Source of the DNA: Whitmania pigra
Taxonomy: Eukaryota; Annelida; Clitellata; Hirudinida; Haemopidae
DNA: 64,000 nucleotides
Reading direction: 5' to 3'
NCBI GenBank assembly: GCA_021613335.1
Contig: JAJTWR010000398.1
Location: 2,341,001 to 2,405,000, forward strand
Both the position numbers and the translations under genes were made by a program. This document shows, one piece after another, positions 1-13,340 of the stretch; within the stretch, counting starts at the first letter, position 1; the number at the start of each line of letters is the position of its first letter. Under the pieces are notes generated by a model that made no database searches, was not told the origin of the DNA, and saw only the letters and a program-made list of their open reading frames with translations.

Positions 1-198
1 CAAAAAGATTGAACATTGGTTCTGTCGCTTTTGCCTTGGTATGTGTCTTTGATCTAATATTCTACTTAACAAACATTCTTATTTATATAAAATACAAACA
101 ACTAAGTAATCAAATACAACAAATCTTGTTTTAAATGTGCATAATTTAAAGGAGATATTAATATTAATAAGTTATAAGCTTTTATTTTGTTTCTTTAG

Positions 199-3008
199 AG
201 AGCAACCCAACGCTCAGAATAATTTACATTTCTGAACCTGTGCCCGTTCCAAAGCCGAAGCCCATTTATGCTGACGACGACGACGACGATGACAATGACG
301 ATGATGACTGGACCTACAACAAGAACTACAAGGACAAGGACAGGGATGCTTATCACAAGTACCACAAGCAGGTCCAAGATCAGAAGTTCAAGATGAAAAA
401 AGTCGGTCTAACAATATTGTTAACACCATTTCTTAATGACACATTGTATTCTATGTGAAATATATTTCAGCTAGATGAATCTATTTAGATGCTATCTGAT
501 TTGATATTTAAATAAGTTAAAATGTAATTTCCAAATTGTTAATGATCTTAATTTGTTTTGAAAATTGTTTCTCAAGGATAGAAAGAAATCAAACAGAATG
601 TGTGGAAGCTGTAAAGCCTGTCTGAGAACGGATGATTGTGCCAAATGTGATTTCTGCAAGGTTCGTACTTTGTACCACTACAACAATTGGGTTCCAGTTA
701 GTGTTACGATTAGTCATTTGTATTTAATTAATAGGTTAATATTTGTACGTATTACGTTCATATTTATTCCCAAAGAGGATGACAACTGACTTAAGATGAT
801 TTTTAAAGCATTTCTTAATTTAAAAAAAAATTTATATCACTTATAAACTGCTGTCAATTTGATACTAATCACTACTCAGATGTATGTATGTAGAAATATC
901 CATTTTAAGCTTATAAACTTGAATTCATTTTAGGATATGAAAAAGTTTGGTGGTCCCAACAAACTGAGACAGAAGTGCAGATTGAGGCAGTGTTTGAATT
1001 ATGTGGGTTTAATTTTTAATTATGCGGGTTTAATTTTTAATTTTGCGGGTTTAATTTTTAATTTTGTTGTTGTTGGAGTTATTATGTGAGATAAGTGCCA
1101 TTTTAAGATAAATGCTGTCTGTCCTGGCTCCAGTAATCGAATTGATATTTTAGGAACGGCAGTAGGACTGTTATATTTTTATTCAAGTTAATTTACATTT
1201 AGTAATAATTTAAAAAAATAACAAGGCAATCAATTTCATTGTGGTTATCGTTAATGAATTTCTTCTAATATAATTATTTATAATTATTTCTTCTGCATCC
1301 TAAAATACGTGACATGTATTTACATAACAAGCCATAAATTTATGTGGTAGTTATTTCTTCAGTATCATAAAATACAGTCTTTATTTTCAAAACATGTCAA
1401 GCAACGAATGTATTTTGTTTTACAAGGGCATCTCCACTGTAACATCAGCAGCAGAAGATACACACAAGAAAAAGTAATTATTAATAATAATTATTATTAT
1501 TATTAACTCAATAATTATTTCATTCTATGTTCAGACTTTTATTTTTTTATTATATATGCAAAAAAATTATTTTTTATTATTTAAACTTATTTTTTTAATA
1601 TTTTTAATTAGTTTATTTGTTATTTTAGTTTTTTTTTGATTAAATTTTTTAAATTTTAGGAAAGATTTTTTTCAAAGGAGTTTGGAGAGCGTGAAGAAGG
1701 TTTGAAAGTTTTATTTTGAACAAATTACTATTATTATTATTATTTCCATTTTGTAGATACTTAAAAATAATTTAAGCTAACAATTTTGTATATTTTGGTT
1801 ATTAATGTTGTTCATAATCATTTTAAAATGGCATCAATGTTTCCACTAGGCATCGTCACCGGTGAACTTTGAGAATCAAAAGCTGAAGACAATAGACACA
1901 AACGTCGGTCACCAGTACCAGAGAAAACACTCCAAGTACAACAACTTTGAAGACGACGATGACGTGAATGACGACTACGTTGTCGCTCAGAAGAGCCACG
2001 CAAAGTCGCATCGTGTCAGTCACGTCACGGATTCCGACGGTCCCAGGCAGTGTCACGGTCCTGGTTGTGTGTCGGCTGCCAGGTCTGGTTCCAAGTATTG
2101 CTCCAATGATTGTGGCATGAAGCTTGCTACCAAGTCAGTTGTTGCTTTTCCTTTTTTTTTTATAATTTTTTTCATATTTTTCTAAATCTTTCTCGATATC
2201 TTATCCTTCATTGGTCAAGTATGAACTTCCAATATGCTGAAAGATGTTGTTATTTTTTTTAATTTTATACTTAAATTTATATTTTTATAAAATGTTGTTT
2301 TCATACTTTCATCAGATCACACACATCATTTATTCATAAAAAATAATTTCATCATTTCTCTCGCAAAAAAATCAAAAGTTGAGCTCATTCAAATGATTAA
2401 TTTTCAGTCGCATATTTGAAATCCTACCGAGACGAGTGATGGAATGGCAGGCAAACAACTCCGTTGCAGAAATCCTCAACGACAAAGAGTTGGACTCAAT
2501 TCGTCAGAAACAACTGGTGGCAAAGGAGGTTCTCATGGAACTGGATACGAAGAAGAAACAGCTGGAGATGATCATTTCCAGGGCTAAAAGAGTTTCTGTT
2601 CTTTCGGATGATGAGGTCAACTTTTTCGTTTTGTTTGAATTTTTGATTTCTTGATTTGATTTTTACTGATTGCTGCTGATGCTACTGATCATTCATTCAT
2701 CCAATTGGTTGATGTTTGTAAGTTTTACTTGACAATAATAATACCTTAGATATTTGTTTGTGGCTAATTTTGTAATACTTGTTATTAATTTGATTGTTAT
2801 TATTATTAATAAATTATCTTTCTATTTTTTTAAGTTTTTGATGTAAAAGTTAATTTTCAAATTTCAGAATGACGACCAAGATGACCTCGATCTGAGCATC
2901 TTTTGCACTACGTGCGGACACGAACTGGCACAAAAAGTTGCCTTAAAGCACATGGAGAAATGTTTTAACAAGGTTGATGATATCTCGATGCAGGATTATT
3001 TATTATTA

Positions 3009-3092
<84 letters not shown>

Positions 3093-4214
3093 CATCATCA
3101 TCATCATCATCATCATCAATCCAAAAACTCTTTAACCAAGTAACATTTATATTAAAACAATACAATTTCCTTCATTTGTTTACCGCATTTAGTTTGAGAG
3201 CCAAACGTCTCTCGGCTCCATGTACAAGGCGAGGATTGAAGGGGAACCGTTGTTCTGCGACTTTTACAACCCCCATCAAAAAACTTACTGCAAAAGGCTC
3301 AAGGTCATCTGCCCGGAACACACAAAAGATCCCCGGGTTTGTTCTTGATCGATTGCCCTAAATTCTGTGAGCCCTCCAGATTGCCTTACAGTCACGTGAT
3401 TGTTCAGGCTTCATAACGTTGATAGAATCATAGGTTTAAAAAGTGGTAAAATGTATTAAATATATTATAAAATATTATATTTTTATAAGGTGGTAAAGAG
3501 TGTAGAATAAAATAGATATAATAACCTTTTATTGCAGGTGACCGAAGACGAGGTTTGTGGATGCCCTCTGGTGTCGAACGTTTTCGAGGAGAACGGTGAG
3601 TTCTGCAGGGCTTCGAAGCGAAAGTGCATCAAACATCACTGCTGGGAAAAGCTGAGAAGAGCAGAGATTGACATGGAAAGATTGAGACAGGTTTGGGATG
3701 TTGTTAGCTTTTTTTTATCTGTTTTCCTGTTTATCCTTTACATGTTTACCTGTTAACTATTTATCCTTTACATGTTTACCTGTTACCTATTTAACTTTTA
3801 CCTATTTACCTTTGACCTACTTCAAATAAAGCCCTTCTTGATCTAAATCCCAAAAGATGATAAGTATGTGTACCATCACCGATTCATTCTGAATGTGGGA
3901 GCCAATATTACATCTTAATTATAATCATGGGCTAATTGCTAAATTGCCAAGAAATTTAACCTGAATTTGCTTGAATTGCTTGTGAATATTCATTTTAACT
4001 AGATTGCATTCAGATCACTAAATCCCTGTTGATGTTAAATGCTTTTTATTTGTTTTCAAAGTGGATGCTGGTTGAAGAGCTGATCGATCAAGAGAGGCAG
4101 GTGAGGTCGGCCAAGGCCAACCGAAGGGGCGTTCTGGCTCTCATGCTGAACCATACCATCGACAACGACCCCTCAAAACCTATGCTTCCGAGTCACATGT
4201 CTGTTGGTGTCTGA
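199..4214 (+). CDS. CXXC1: CXXC finger protein 1 (CFP1), 5' truncated by the window edge
   Basis: CFP1 is the CpG-reading subunit of the nuclear Set1/COMPASS histone H3K4 methyltransferase. Eleven exons are visible: 199-401, 577-660, 934-1002, 1427-1473, 1660-1699, 1850-2133, 2408-2615, 2868-2972, 3193-3336, 3538-3690 and 4062-4214 (TGA). Their phases close throughout. Exons two and three carry the CXXC zinc finger (MCGSCKACLRTDDCAKCDFC, then KKFGGPNKLRQKCRLRQC), which binds unmethylated CpG. The next three encode a charged linker. From 1850 the C-terminal CFP1 domain follows: CHGPGC and SKYCSNDCGMKLA, a coiled coil after EILPRRVMEW, the cysteine segment IFCTTCGHELAQKVALKHME, GSMYKARIEGEPLFCDFYNP, DEVCGCPL, and HHCWEKLRRAE near the end. 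The PHD finger expected at the N terminus lies upstream of the window. Exon 199-401 holds a long Asp run. The assignment to CXXC1 is firm; the two small linker exons (1427-1473, 1660-1699) are supported only by splice signals and phase. Confidence 0.93.
2996..3118. repeat. TTA then TCA trinucleotide microsatellite
   Basis: About 120 bp of near-perfect (TTA)n changing to (TCA)n, directly after the splice donor at 2973 in a CXXC1 intron. The poly-Leu/Tyr/His frames that cross it are artefacts of the repeat. Confidence 0.95.
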
Positions 4215-5533
4215 ATGAAAAATTATATTTGATGACTTACAATAGTTTCCAGAATTGTTCTAGAATTTATGTTGTACAGTTTTTGTTGTTGGGCTTTGTT
4301 GGCAGTTGTACTACTTAGAGTGTAAGATCCTAGCATTTCAACGATTCTGAATTTTTAGGGTTTTTTTGTATAGTGACTTTTTTTTATAGCCATAACCAAT
4401 TTTGCTTGACTGATGACGTATGTAATATTTTAATGTGAAATTTGAAATCTTCAGATATAATGAATTGTTATAAGGATTCTAAATCCTCTGAAATTGTTGT
4501 TGACGAAATTGAAATAATTTATTGATCTTTTTTTGTTTATCGTTCCTTAATTTCCAGAAAAGTTTTTAAATGTCCATAAACCTTACCTTAGCAGTCCATT
4601 TGACTGACAATGAAATGCCTTTTAACTGAATTCTTGTCGCAAAATCCGACAACGAACCTTATTAACTAGATGCGAGATAAGTCAAGAATTACAATTGGTA
4701 CCAGCATGCTATCTTGAATAGTTTGGCATTTAAATTGTAGTTCATAATTGGTCGTAAAATTCTAAAGGAAGTTCAGTCCACAAACAATTACATAAAACAA
4801 TTACAAAACACGTGATAAAATGGCTCCTGTGTGATAAACTCGACGCACTCAGGTAAGAAGATATTTATATCACGAATTATGAACTCACTCCGAGCTTATC
4901 GCTAATTACAGAGAGCTGCAACTGAAACGGCATTGTTATTGAAAACGGGTACAAGCCTTATTAGCACGGAACACTATTCTTGCACTGTTGCCTTTACTGT
5001 CGTCATCATCATCATAATCGACATCATTATTTTTTTACCAACAGGATATAAACGATAAGCACTTCTCAGCCATCATTTTTTAAGTTGACGTAATGAGGTT
5101 TGCATCTCGTTCTAAATCAATGTTCTTGTAATTACATTCTCAATGTCAATTAATGGTTATTATTATTATTATTGCTGTTGCAAAGCATAATGCAGTAAAT
5201 GCTCCTTGACGGGATGGGCAAGGCCCTTGCTAACCCAGCAAATTCACAAAATACTTCCACATTCAAGTCTTTCAAAGACTTTTTTTTTCGAAAGTGGAAA
5301 GATAGAAAGGTTGCATTTGTCCAATTATTATGCACTTGCAATCAAGCTAGGATCAAATCGAGTCAAAAGTGAAATTGCTTCAAAGGCGGATGTAAACCTT
5401 CAGCTTGCACTCGAGGGAACTTTTCACTTTTTGTGAGAAAGCTCTTGCTCGAAAAAGCTCAATATTTTAGTTTTGCTCCCTCAAGAATTCAAGTATTCAA
5501 GGAGTTTAAAACTCGTATTTTGAAATCTTCGAA
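4215..5533. other. Intergenic, 3' region of CXXC1 and upstream of the otopetrin gene
   Basis: AT-rich sequence without a recognisable gene. Short open frames around 5150-5436 have no start context, splice partners or family resemblance. A short TAT run lies at 5155-5175. Confidence 0.7.
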
Positions 5534-8297
5534 ATGGAATTCTTCAAGCAGAAATGTTCCAAAGCTTATGAAAAGTTGGCGGCAAATGCGGATTGGATGC
5601 TGATATTCCTAACTTACGGCGACACTAGGATTGATCCCAAGCACCCTAACTTGACCGACGACAGCGCTATTGTCGAGTCATTCGATGGCTCGTATCCGAA
5701 GAAGTACAACGGACTGATCGCATCCATGGACGTACTCGTTGCCTTGGCAACCATTGCATTGACGGTATCCATTACTCCGTATTTGGCCGATGACCTCAGC
5801 CAGGCTACGAACCGAGTGCCTGAGATCATCTTGCTCGTATTCATGGTCGTAGGTCTGTCCACGCTGTTCGCGTTCTCAAACAGGAAAGATGCTTTCGTTG
5901 CCAGGAACAATTACGGTAGGAGAGTGCAAAATTTTAAAAACTTAGACCGAATTCTTCTGATGGTCGGACTGGTTTTATTCTACACATTGTCTTTCGTTCT
6001 CGACATATTCCACTGCATCGCTCAAATCGACTGCAGAAACGAATGGACTGCACTAAATGACAGCAATGCCATGGTCGACTACATCGTTGACATACTTTTC
6101 CACTTGGTAAGGGCCATTTACCTCAGTTGTTCCACTCTCTTCGTCGTCATCTACGGTCACGCCATTCTGTCGAACAAGTGCTGGATAAGGTATGGATTGG
6201 CAATACTGTTTGGCTGCAACTTGGCCATTTGGTTTGACGTTCTTTTGCACGAGGCGGGTTCCGGTTTTATTGGAAACAAATATCCTAACAATACACACAT
6301 CAAGTGAGCTTGCATTTGAATAGAATTGAAAACTTATTCAGTTCACTAGTGATATAAATTCTGTTGTTTGCAGTTGCTCCAACGAGAGTTATGTCGGTGT
6401 TTTGGGAAACAGAACCGTTGATTGCCTTTGCTTCAAGACGAATCTTTTTCAGTTAATACAAATCTTTTTTCTACATCTTAATTAATTAATTGTCACTGAG
6501 TTTAATTAATTAGTTAATGTGATTAATTAATTAATCATAACATGATTATGATGATAATAATAATAATAATGATGATGATGATGATGATATGATAAAAATA
6601 TGATGAAGATGATTATGATGATGATTATTAATTAATTGGATAATAAATGGTACTATTGTTATGATTCCGATATTTTTGTTTTATGAATATTCAATAAGAT
6701 TAATGTATTCATTGAATTTCCATTGTTCAAAATGAAAATAAAACCCAAATTATGTCTCTTCCATCTGGATTTGAATGTTAACTTGTTTGATTGCATTGCA
6801 AATTGTAATGCATTCAATAATTACTTTGTTGCTAAATGTTGTTTAATTAAATTTTTTATTAATTCTACAAATAGAACTATAAATTGATTAAGCAAAATAA
6901 ACGACTGATTACAATGTTAAAATTTTAATTAAAACTTAATTTATTTTAGACTACTCAAGACAAACATTAGTCCGATATGCTATCCGTTCATGTACGAATG
7001 CAGTGTCTTGCTCGGAGAAAGATTCATGCACTGGTTTTGCAGCTGTTCTCCGAAAACAGAAGACATTAAAAAGACATCAAAAAGGATGCTGTGCGATGCT
7101 CCAAATTCCATCCGTCATCAAACTTGTGAAGAATCTCAGCCAAACGAGAATCAAGTGAATACATCAATCCAAAGTTTAGTCACTTCGGGTGAATTGGTTA
7201 ACATACCATCTTCCACCTTGGACACCGAGTCTTTAAGTGCTGACGAAGGATCAAGTGACGAGGGTATGTTCGAATCTGAAGACATTTATGATCTTTATTA
7301 TTCGGACGATTCAGTACAAGAAGACCCGTATTTGGTCGAAGATCCAGCAACCGACATCGATGGGAATCAAATATTACTGACCAATGACGCCATGTTGGCT
7401 GCACAAGGTCAAACATTTCAAAATATCCGTGAAAACAAAACCTGTTTAAAGTGTAAAAATGCCTGCAGATGTGATGAGTCGAATAAACAGAGGACTAATG
7501 ACGACTTTCCCGAAAGGAGCTTACAAAGCAGTTTCGAAGATCCGCCATTGCAAGACAAACCTGCCACCATGTTTATGTGCTCTCTCTTTTTCCTGTTCAC
7601 TGTATCCACGAATATTCTCTTCCTCATCTTGGCATTTCTGCCTCTTCTCTCAAGGGGAAGTTTGAATCCCGGACACGTCAAGAATGTCTTCCTTTACTAT
7701 TCGACAGTTTATTACTGTCTCGTTCTTCTGGTCAACATCCTTGGATTCGTTGTGGCTCGGGATTTCCCGCTTAGACGATCTCGTTCCATTTTCCAAGGCT
7801 TGGATTACTTGCTGCTCATCAGCGCCTGTGGACCGTTTGCTTTCAACCTGTTATCTCTCGTCGTTATTATTTTTCAGCCTGATGTTCTTCAAACGCATAA
7901 TCTCGAACTCGGTCCAAGCTTACTGCTGCAATTCAGCAACCTTTTGGAGGTTTACGTTCAGATTCCTTTCTGCTTTTTCTCCGGTCGAGTGATGGCGTTG
8001 AATTCGAACGGTACGAGGCGTCCTCGGGCCAAATATTTCCAAGCAGTGATCATCTACTTAGCAGTGAGCAACGCAATCTTGTGGATAGTGAACAGTTTCG
8101 CAACGACCTACAACGGTAAGAATGTTTATTATGCGAGTTATTTCTTCAAGGAAGTCTGGGAAATTATCAACAGTTGCGTTCTACCTTTGACACTCTTCTT
8201 CAGATTCAATAGCTCGTTACTCCTTTTAAAAGCTCTCAGGAAAGCCTTTAGTAAACCTCAAATGAGAAGAACACCTTTCAGACACATCTCTCATTAG
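5534..8297 (+). CDS. Otopetrin-family proton channel
   Basis: Otopetrins are plasma-membrane proton-selective channels with two six-helix halves. My model is 5534-6303, 6374-6416 and 6960-8297, giving 716 residues; the 6416/6960 junction is the least certain, chosen because the phases close. The N half has hydrophobic segments near residues 60-80, 95-115, 138-160, 182-212 and 217-240, and ends with the family-like RYGLAILFGCNLAIWFDVLL. The C half opens with ICYPFMYECSVLL, matching the otopetrin YPF-x-EY-SL motif. After a long acidic loop (about residues 298-472) it continues with five more helices, including LDYLLLISACGPFAFNLLSL, and closes with LPLTLFFRFNSSLLLLKAL, which matches the otopetrin signature PLxIFxRFHS (His replaced by Asn). 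Family membership rests on these motifs and the two-half layout; the subtype (OTOP1-3) cannot be decided. The start ATG at 5534 opens the longest frame. Confidence 0.85.
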
Positions 8298-9415
8298 CAA
8301 GAAATAACTTTGATTTTGAAATTAAATTCTGAAAATATTATTAATATTATTATTTTTTTATTATTATTATTATCATTGTCATCATCAGATCCACTCCAGA
8401 ATATAATCATTTAAACAAGATTATTTTTTTTCACAAAGGTAATCAAAGTTCAAACTGTTTATCGCAGAACTAGTGAGCAAAAATCCAGCCTGAATTTAAT
8501 CCCGTTCGTGACTCATGATAATTAAATGCGATGAACATTACGACGAATGTTCTCAAACTTTGAATCAAATTTCACTTATTTATGCAAGTTTCTTTTCGTT
8601 AATTTATCTTCTTTTTTTTTATTTTTCCATGTTTTTCCGCTTTTTATCGTCAGAAACTTAATTTCAGTAGTTAACTCTAAGTTCCCCATTATTCATGCAT
8701 TCTGCTAAAAAAATTATTGTCATCCAGTTATTGTCAATTGACTCAGTACAACTGAATATTTCGGTTTTCTTCGTTCAAAGGATATGCATAAGTAATTACA
8801 GGGCATTGTAATGATAATGTATGTTAATATTAACACGAATATTCAAAAGAAATGTTGGTCGTTTACTGCAGTATCGTGGGTAATGTACAGCAGGTTGAAA
8901 CGTAAAGACACAAAATGGAATTTTAGTTAAGCGACCAATAATAATGCCATGCACAATTAATAGGACTTGAGTGAATTGATGAATGTCACATCGAATATAT
9001 CCTCGAAATGAGCCGGTGAGTGTCTTGAGAAATGCCGTGTTGAATGAAAGAATTTAATGCATGAACGAGTGAATGGGTAAAATGAATGAATGAATGAATA
9101 AATGAATGAATAAATAAATAAATGAATGAATGAATGGATAAATTGAATGACTAGTTGAATTGTCGGACGAATTAATCATTGAGTAAAGAAGCAAAACTGT
9201 GAGCAGCGTTTGTGAACGTGTTCGAAAACATAAAAAAAAACTCCTGTGAGAAAAACTTTACTCAAAAAAAAAAGAGAAAAAAAAGAAGACTAGCAAACAT
9301 CTTCGGTGAGAGCATGCGCAATTAACTGCCTGCATTTGTAAACAACATAGGAAGAGCATCACCACCATCACCATCACCATCATCATCAGCATCAGCATCA
9401 TCGCCATCAGCATCA
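8298..9415. other. Intergenic, convergent 3' ends
   Basis: No gene seen. Contains a degenerate AATG/AATA tetranucleotide array at about 9072-9145, short A-runs near 9230-9285, and a CAC/CAT-rich tract at 9357-9420 that runs into the stop codon of the minus-strand gene. Confidence 0.7.
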
Positions 9416-10258
9416 TCACTGGAGCAGGCAGCACTTCTTTTTTTTCTTTGCTCGTGAGTTGGCGCCTGTTTTGCTATTCGTCGAGGTTTCAGTGGACTTC
9501 GACTGGCTCGACCTCAAATGGGGATTCGTACCGTTGGCTTTCTGGGCGGACGTGGGAGGATGCTCGACTCTCTCCAAGTTCGAAGTCTGATGAGGCAGAA
9601 GCGGTCTAGATGTCTCCAGGCATTCCACGTCCTCCTCTGGCAAATTGACCAGGAGACGGTCGTGAGCATCACCTGGATGAGAATTTGCGTCGTAGCGGAC
9701 TTCAGACAGTTGATTGCTAGGAACCTCCCTGATGCGACTCGGGGAACGATCGATGGTTGTTAAGGATCTGACATCTTCGAGGGAACTTTGGTCCTTGTTC
9801 GAGTCTGACGAGCAGATGTCCATGACGACGAAGTCATCCTTCGACAAGCAGTTCGTCCCAGTTGCTTCTGTGCCATCGACCTTGACGATTTCACTGCAGG
9901 CAGCAGCGGTCTTGGATTGCGTTTCTGAGGCCGTTTGATGACTTGATTCTGTCTTTACGAGATCTGGGTCAGCGATTCTTATCCTCTTGCGAGAAATGGT
10001 CGAGTTGTTGATTATGTAATCGGCCTTCTTCATTAACTCTCCGTCCATCAGAAACGGATTGTCTTGACTTTCCACGCTGGCAAACAAAAAATGAATGCTT
10101 GAAAATAAAACGAGTTATTTATATTAATAATGCTTTCTTTACTCCATTAATAACTTTTGTGCTAGTTTTGCCCACCAAAAGCAAACTGTTTTCAATTGTT
10201 GAATAGCAACGTTACCTTGAGAAAACAACATCAACAACAACAACAGCAGCATCAACAA

Positions 10259-10294
<36 letters not shown>

Positions 10295-10791
10295 TAACAA
10301 CAACAACAACAGCAGCAGCAGCATCAACAACAACAATAATAATATTGGTAATGCTTTTCTTGGGTTCACATTTCATGCGAGAAATGCTTTCCATCAACAG
10401 ACTCCAAACGGGGTATGTTGATGGTTTTTTGCAAACACGTGGCTTACAACTGTTATCCGAGAAAGGTCTTCACAGATGGATGTTTACAAAAAAATTTTTT
10501 TTTTAAAGATCATTTCGCATTTACATCTAATTTATATTATTCACATAAGATTGCTGCAAAAAAAACCCAGAATTATTTGTTCGTTAATAATTCATGAACT
10601 TACCTGACACACTTTTGCAGCTTCAGGATTGGTCTGACCGGTTTGTTTGCTTGCACTTTATCACATTTGTTCTTGTCGACGGCAGCAGGGGCATCCGTCG
10701 TGACGTCATCGTTTGCCAAAAATATCCCGCTGTCGGAGTTGATGACGTATTGGTCGGGATGGTCAGCGAACGTGACATGGAGAGAATCCAT
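9416..10791 (-). CDS. Unrecognised protein with polylysine plus CaaX prenylation tail
   Basis: I do not recognise the family. Two exons fit well: 10791-10604 and 10076-9416, joined by a GTAAGT donor and a TTTGCCAG acceptor with closing phase, for 282 residues. The protein is hydrophilic, without membrane segments, rich in Ser/Thr/Asp and probably disordered. The best-looking ordered stretch spans the exon junction (KPVRPILKLQKC, then NPFLMDGELMKKADYIINNS). The end is KKKKKCCLLQ: a lysine run, a second cysteine, and CLLQ, which fits a CaaX box (Gln at the last place is tolerated by farnesyltransferase). That predicts a lipid-anchored protein on the inner face of a membrane. Similar tails occur in Ras-like proteins and paralemmins, but no other likeness to those was seen. 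Start at 10791 is the first Met after a plausible acceptor (ending at 10802), so an upstream noncoding exon may exist. Confidence 0.72.
10227..10345. repeat. CAA/CAT/CAG trinucleotide tract in an intron
   Basis: Imperfect CAA repeat with ATC and CAG interruptions, inside the single intron of the CaaX gene. It creates spurious poly-Leu and poly-Val frames on the minus strand. Confidence 0.9.
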
Positions 10792-12771
10792 CTGACCTGA
10801 TTTGCTGGGTGAATGACGATGACAATGATTATAATGATGATGATGATGACTTGTTATTAATTTTGTAATAATCATGTTATTATTTGTACTACATCATATT
10901 TATTTCTAAATGGATGTCATGTATTATTTTATGCAGTAGAACTAAATTTGTTCAAGCATATCTAATTTCTTTAATTTTATTTGCCTGGTAACACAGGCAA
11001 ATCATCAGACATCTGTAAACTGTCAAGAACTTGAGCAAACAGACTGAAACTTAAGCAGAGAGTGCAACGCGTCCGATTTCAAATAATTGTAATTTAAGAA
11101 ATAAAACGAATTAAAAACAGTTCAAAAATAAATTTCGATCGATGTTATTTGTCATGTCATTTATTATTTATTATCTGTTACTATTACTTGAACTATTACT
11201 AAATAAATAACAAATTATTATTGCATAATCACCTCAGTTTAATGTAGAAATATTACAATACTACATTACAATTACAATACAATACGATCCCAATAACAGA
11301 CCAACAATAAAGCCAAAGAAATACATACTGGAATTTCGAAGTAAATGGAAAAAATATGTGAGTCCTTATCTTGAATAACTGTACCGAAGTTTCCCAAGTT
11401 CGAACGAACATTCTACGTGTGACAGGAAAAAGAAAAGTTTGACATTTACGAATTAAAAGAAACTTAATATGGATTATTATTATTATTATTCTAATTTTTA
11501 TTTTTTTGTTTAATCCAAAAACTAAATTAATACCAATCGATAATTCAAGGTGAAGTTTGGCTTGTGATCACGAAATAATGTTATTAGCGTTGGAAAACTG
11601 ATGACGTTAAGTAAATTTTTTTTGGTGCCACAAAATCTATTGGTTCAGACTGCCGTAGACTGAAAAATCACAAGAAAATAATGAATCAGGAATTCCACTT
11701 GGCTTTCAACAAATCCCTCAGTACGTTCTGCACAATGCGTTCTGTCAGGAAATTCAAAGCCTTAGAAGGAGGAAGAACAGTACAAAAATAAAAGATTAAA
11801 ATGTCATTTTGAAGTTCAAAGCTTTCTCTGAATCCATTGCCAATTAATTGGTCACAGTTCAAAATGGATCAAACGTCTTTCATTTTCTCTTGCGTTTCTT
11901 GATTAAATGTCTATCATGTACATAAATTAAAATTAAGTTAAATTCGAATGAACTTAGCTACAGCTCAATTTTAGACCGTCTGGTTTAATAAAATTACTAC
12001 CAAGAACTTAACTCACGAAACCAAACAAATAAAAAATAATTTAAAATAGTTAGATAAAAAAAATTCTAAAATCTCCGTAATTCAAAAACCTCTCGCCCAT
12101 TCGTGGCCTAATCCAATGGACAAGATCTCCAAATAAAAATAAAATTAATAAATCATTAAAAATAGATCAAAACTTGTTATTAACTGTGGAGTTTCAAGCT
12201 GTACCACAGTTTCAAGATGTAAGAAAAATATTTTAAAGAGACTTTTGAGGTGAAAAATGCAAATTCAGAATTCACAGTATCGGATCAAATAATATTTTGA
12301 ATTTTGTTAAGTATTAACAATAATAGTAATTAATTATAACATAGCAAAATATAAAATAAATTTGTAACTCAAGTTACAATTATCCACAAGCTTCCTAACA
12401 AATGTTACACAATTCATCGAAACACAGCACAATAATAATATAATATAATTAAATTCTATTATAAAAATTTATCATCAGATTTTCATTCATTATATTTTGA
12501 TGGAGTATTTGAATATTTCTAGATGCATCTTGTTATTATACGCTTTCATTGCTTCACAGCTTTTGATTCCACACAATAAGACAATATGTCGTTTTCTCTC
12601 ATTTCAATCTAATAATTATAAGATGCAATAAATTCACATTAGCAGCAGTAATGTTAAATTAAATTTGGTTAATTATCATTCGTTGCAATCATCATCATGC
12701 GTTACAATCAACTCTAGATCTTTTAAATGGTTTATCGATCGACAATGAAAGAGAGCTAATAAAAATTCAAC

Positions 12772-12911
<140 letters not shown>

Positions 12912-12962
12912 TTCTTGTTATTAATTAACTAGGAGGGGTGCGTCCCAGAAATGATTAATCAC

Positions 12963-13340
12963 GATGATGGTATGTCCTTTAGATTTAATATAGTTAACTC
13001 CCAATTAGCTAAGTGTCCGCTGTGTAATAAACATACCGTGAATAATAACCATGGTGATGATAACAACGATTATGATAATAATTAAAATCACTAATAATAA
13101 TAATAAAAATAATAATCATCATCATCATCAATCGGAGACGATAAAAGTAAAATTGTGAGAAACTTTCATGAACCCTCTCGTCGATAATGCGATGAAAAGA
13201 GTCTTAGAGATAAAGATAACGACGATTAGGAAGATGACGATGGCGATGATGATGATGATGATGGCGATGATGATGATGATGATGGCGATGATGATGATGA
13301 TGATGGTGATGATGATGGTATGTCCTTTAGATTTAATATA
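12963..13340. repeat. Exact 30-bp direct repeat pair
   Basis: A 30-base sequence beginning GATGATGGTATGTCCTTTAG occurs identically at 12963-12992 and 13311-13340. The intervening segment contains the GATGATGGC array, so the pair probably arose by a segmental or slippage duplication. Confidence 0.85.
13226..13318. repeat. GATGATGGC higher-order microsatellite
   Basis: ATG repeats interrupted regularly by GGC, giving a higher-order unit of about 18-21 bp. It makes a false poly-Met frame. Confidence 0.9.
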
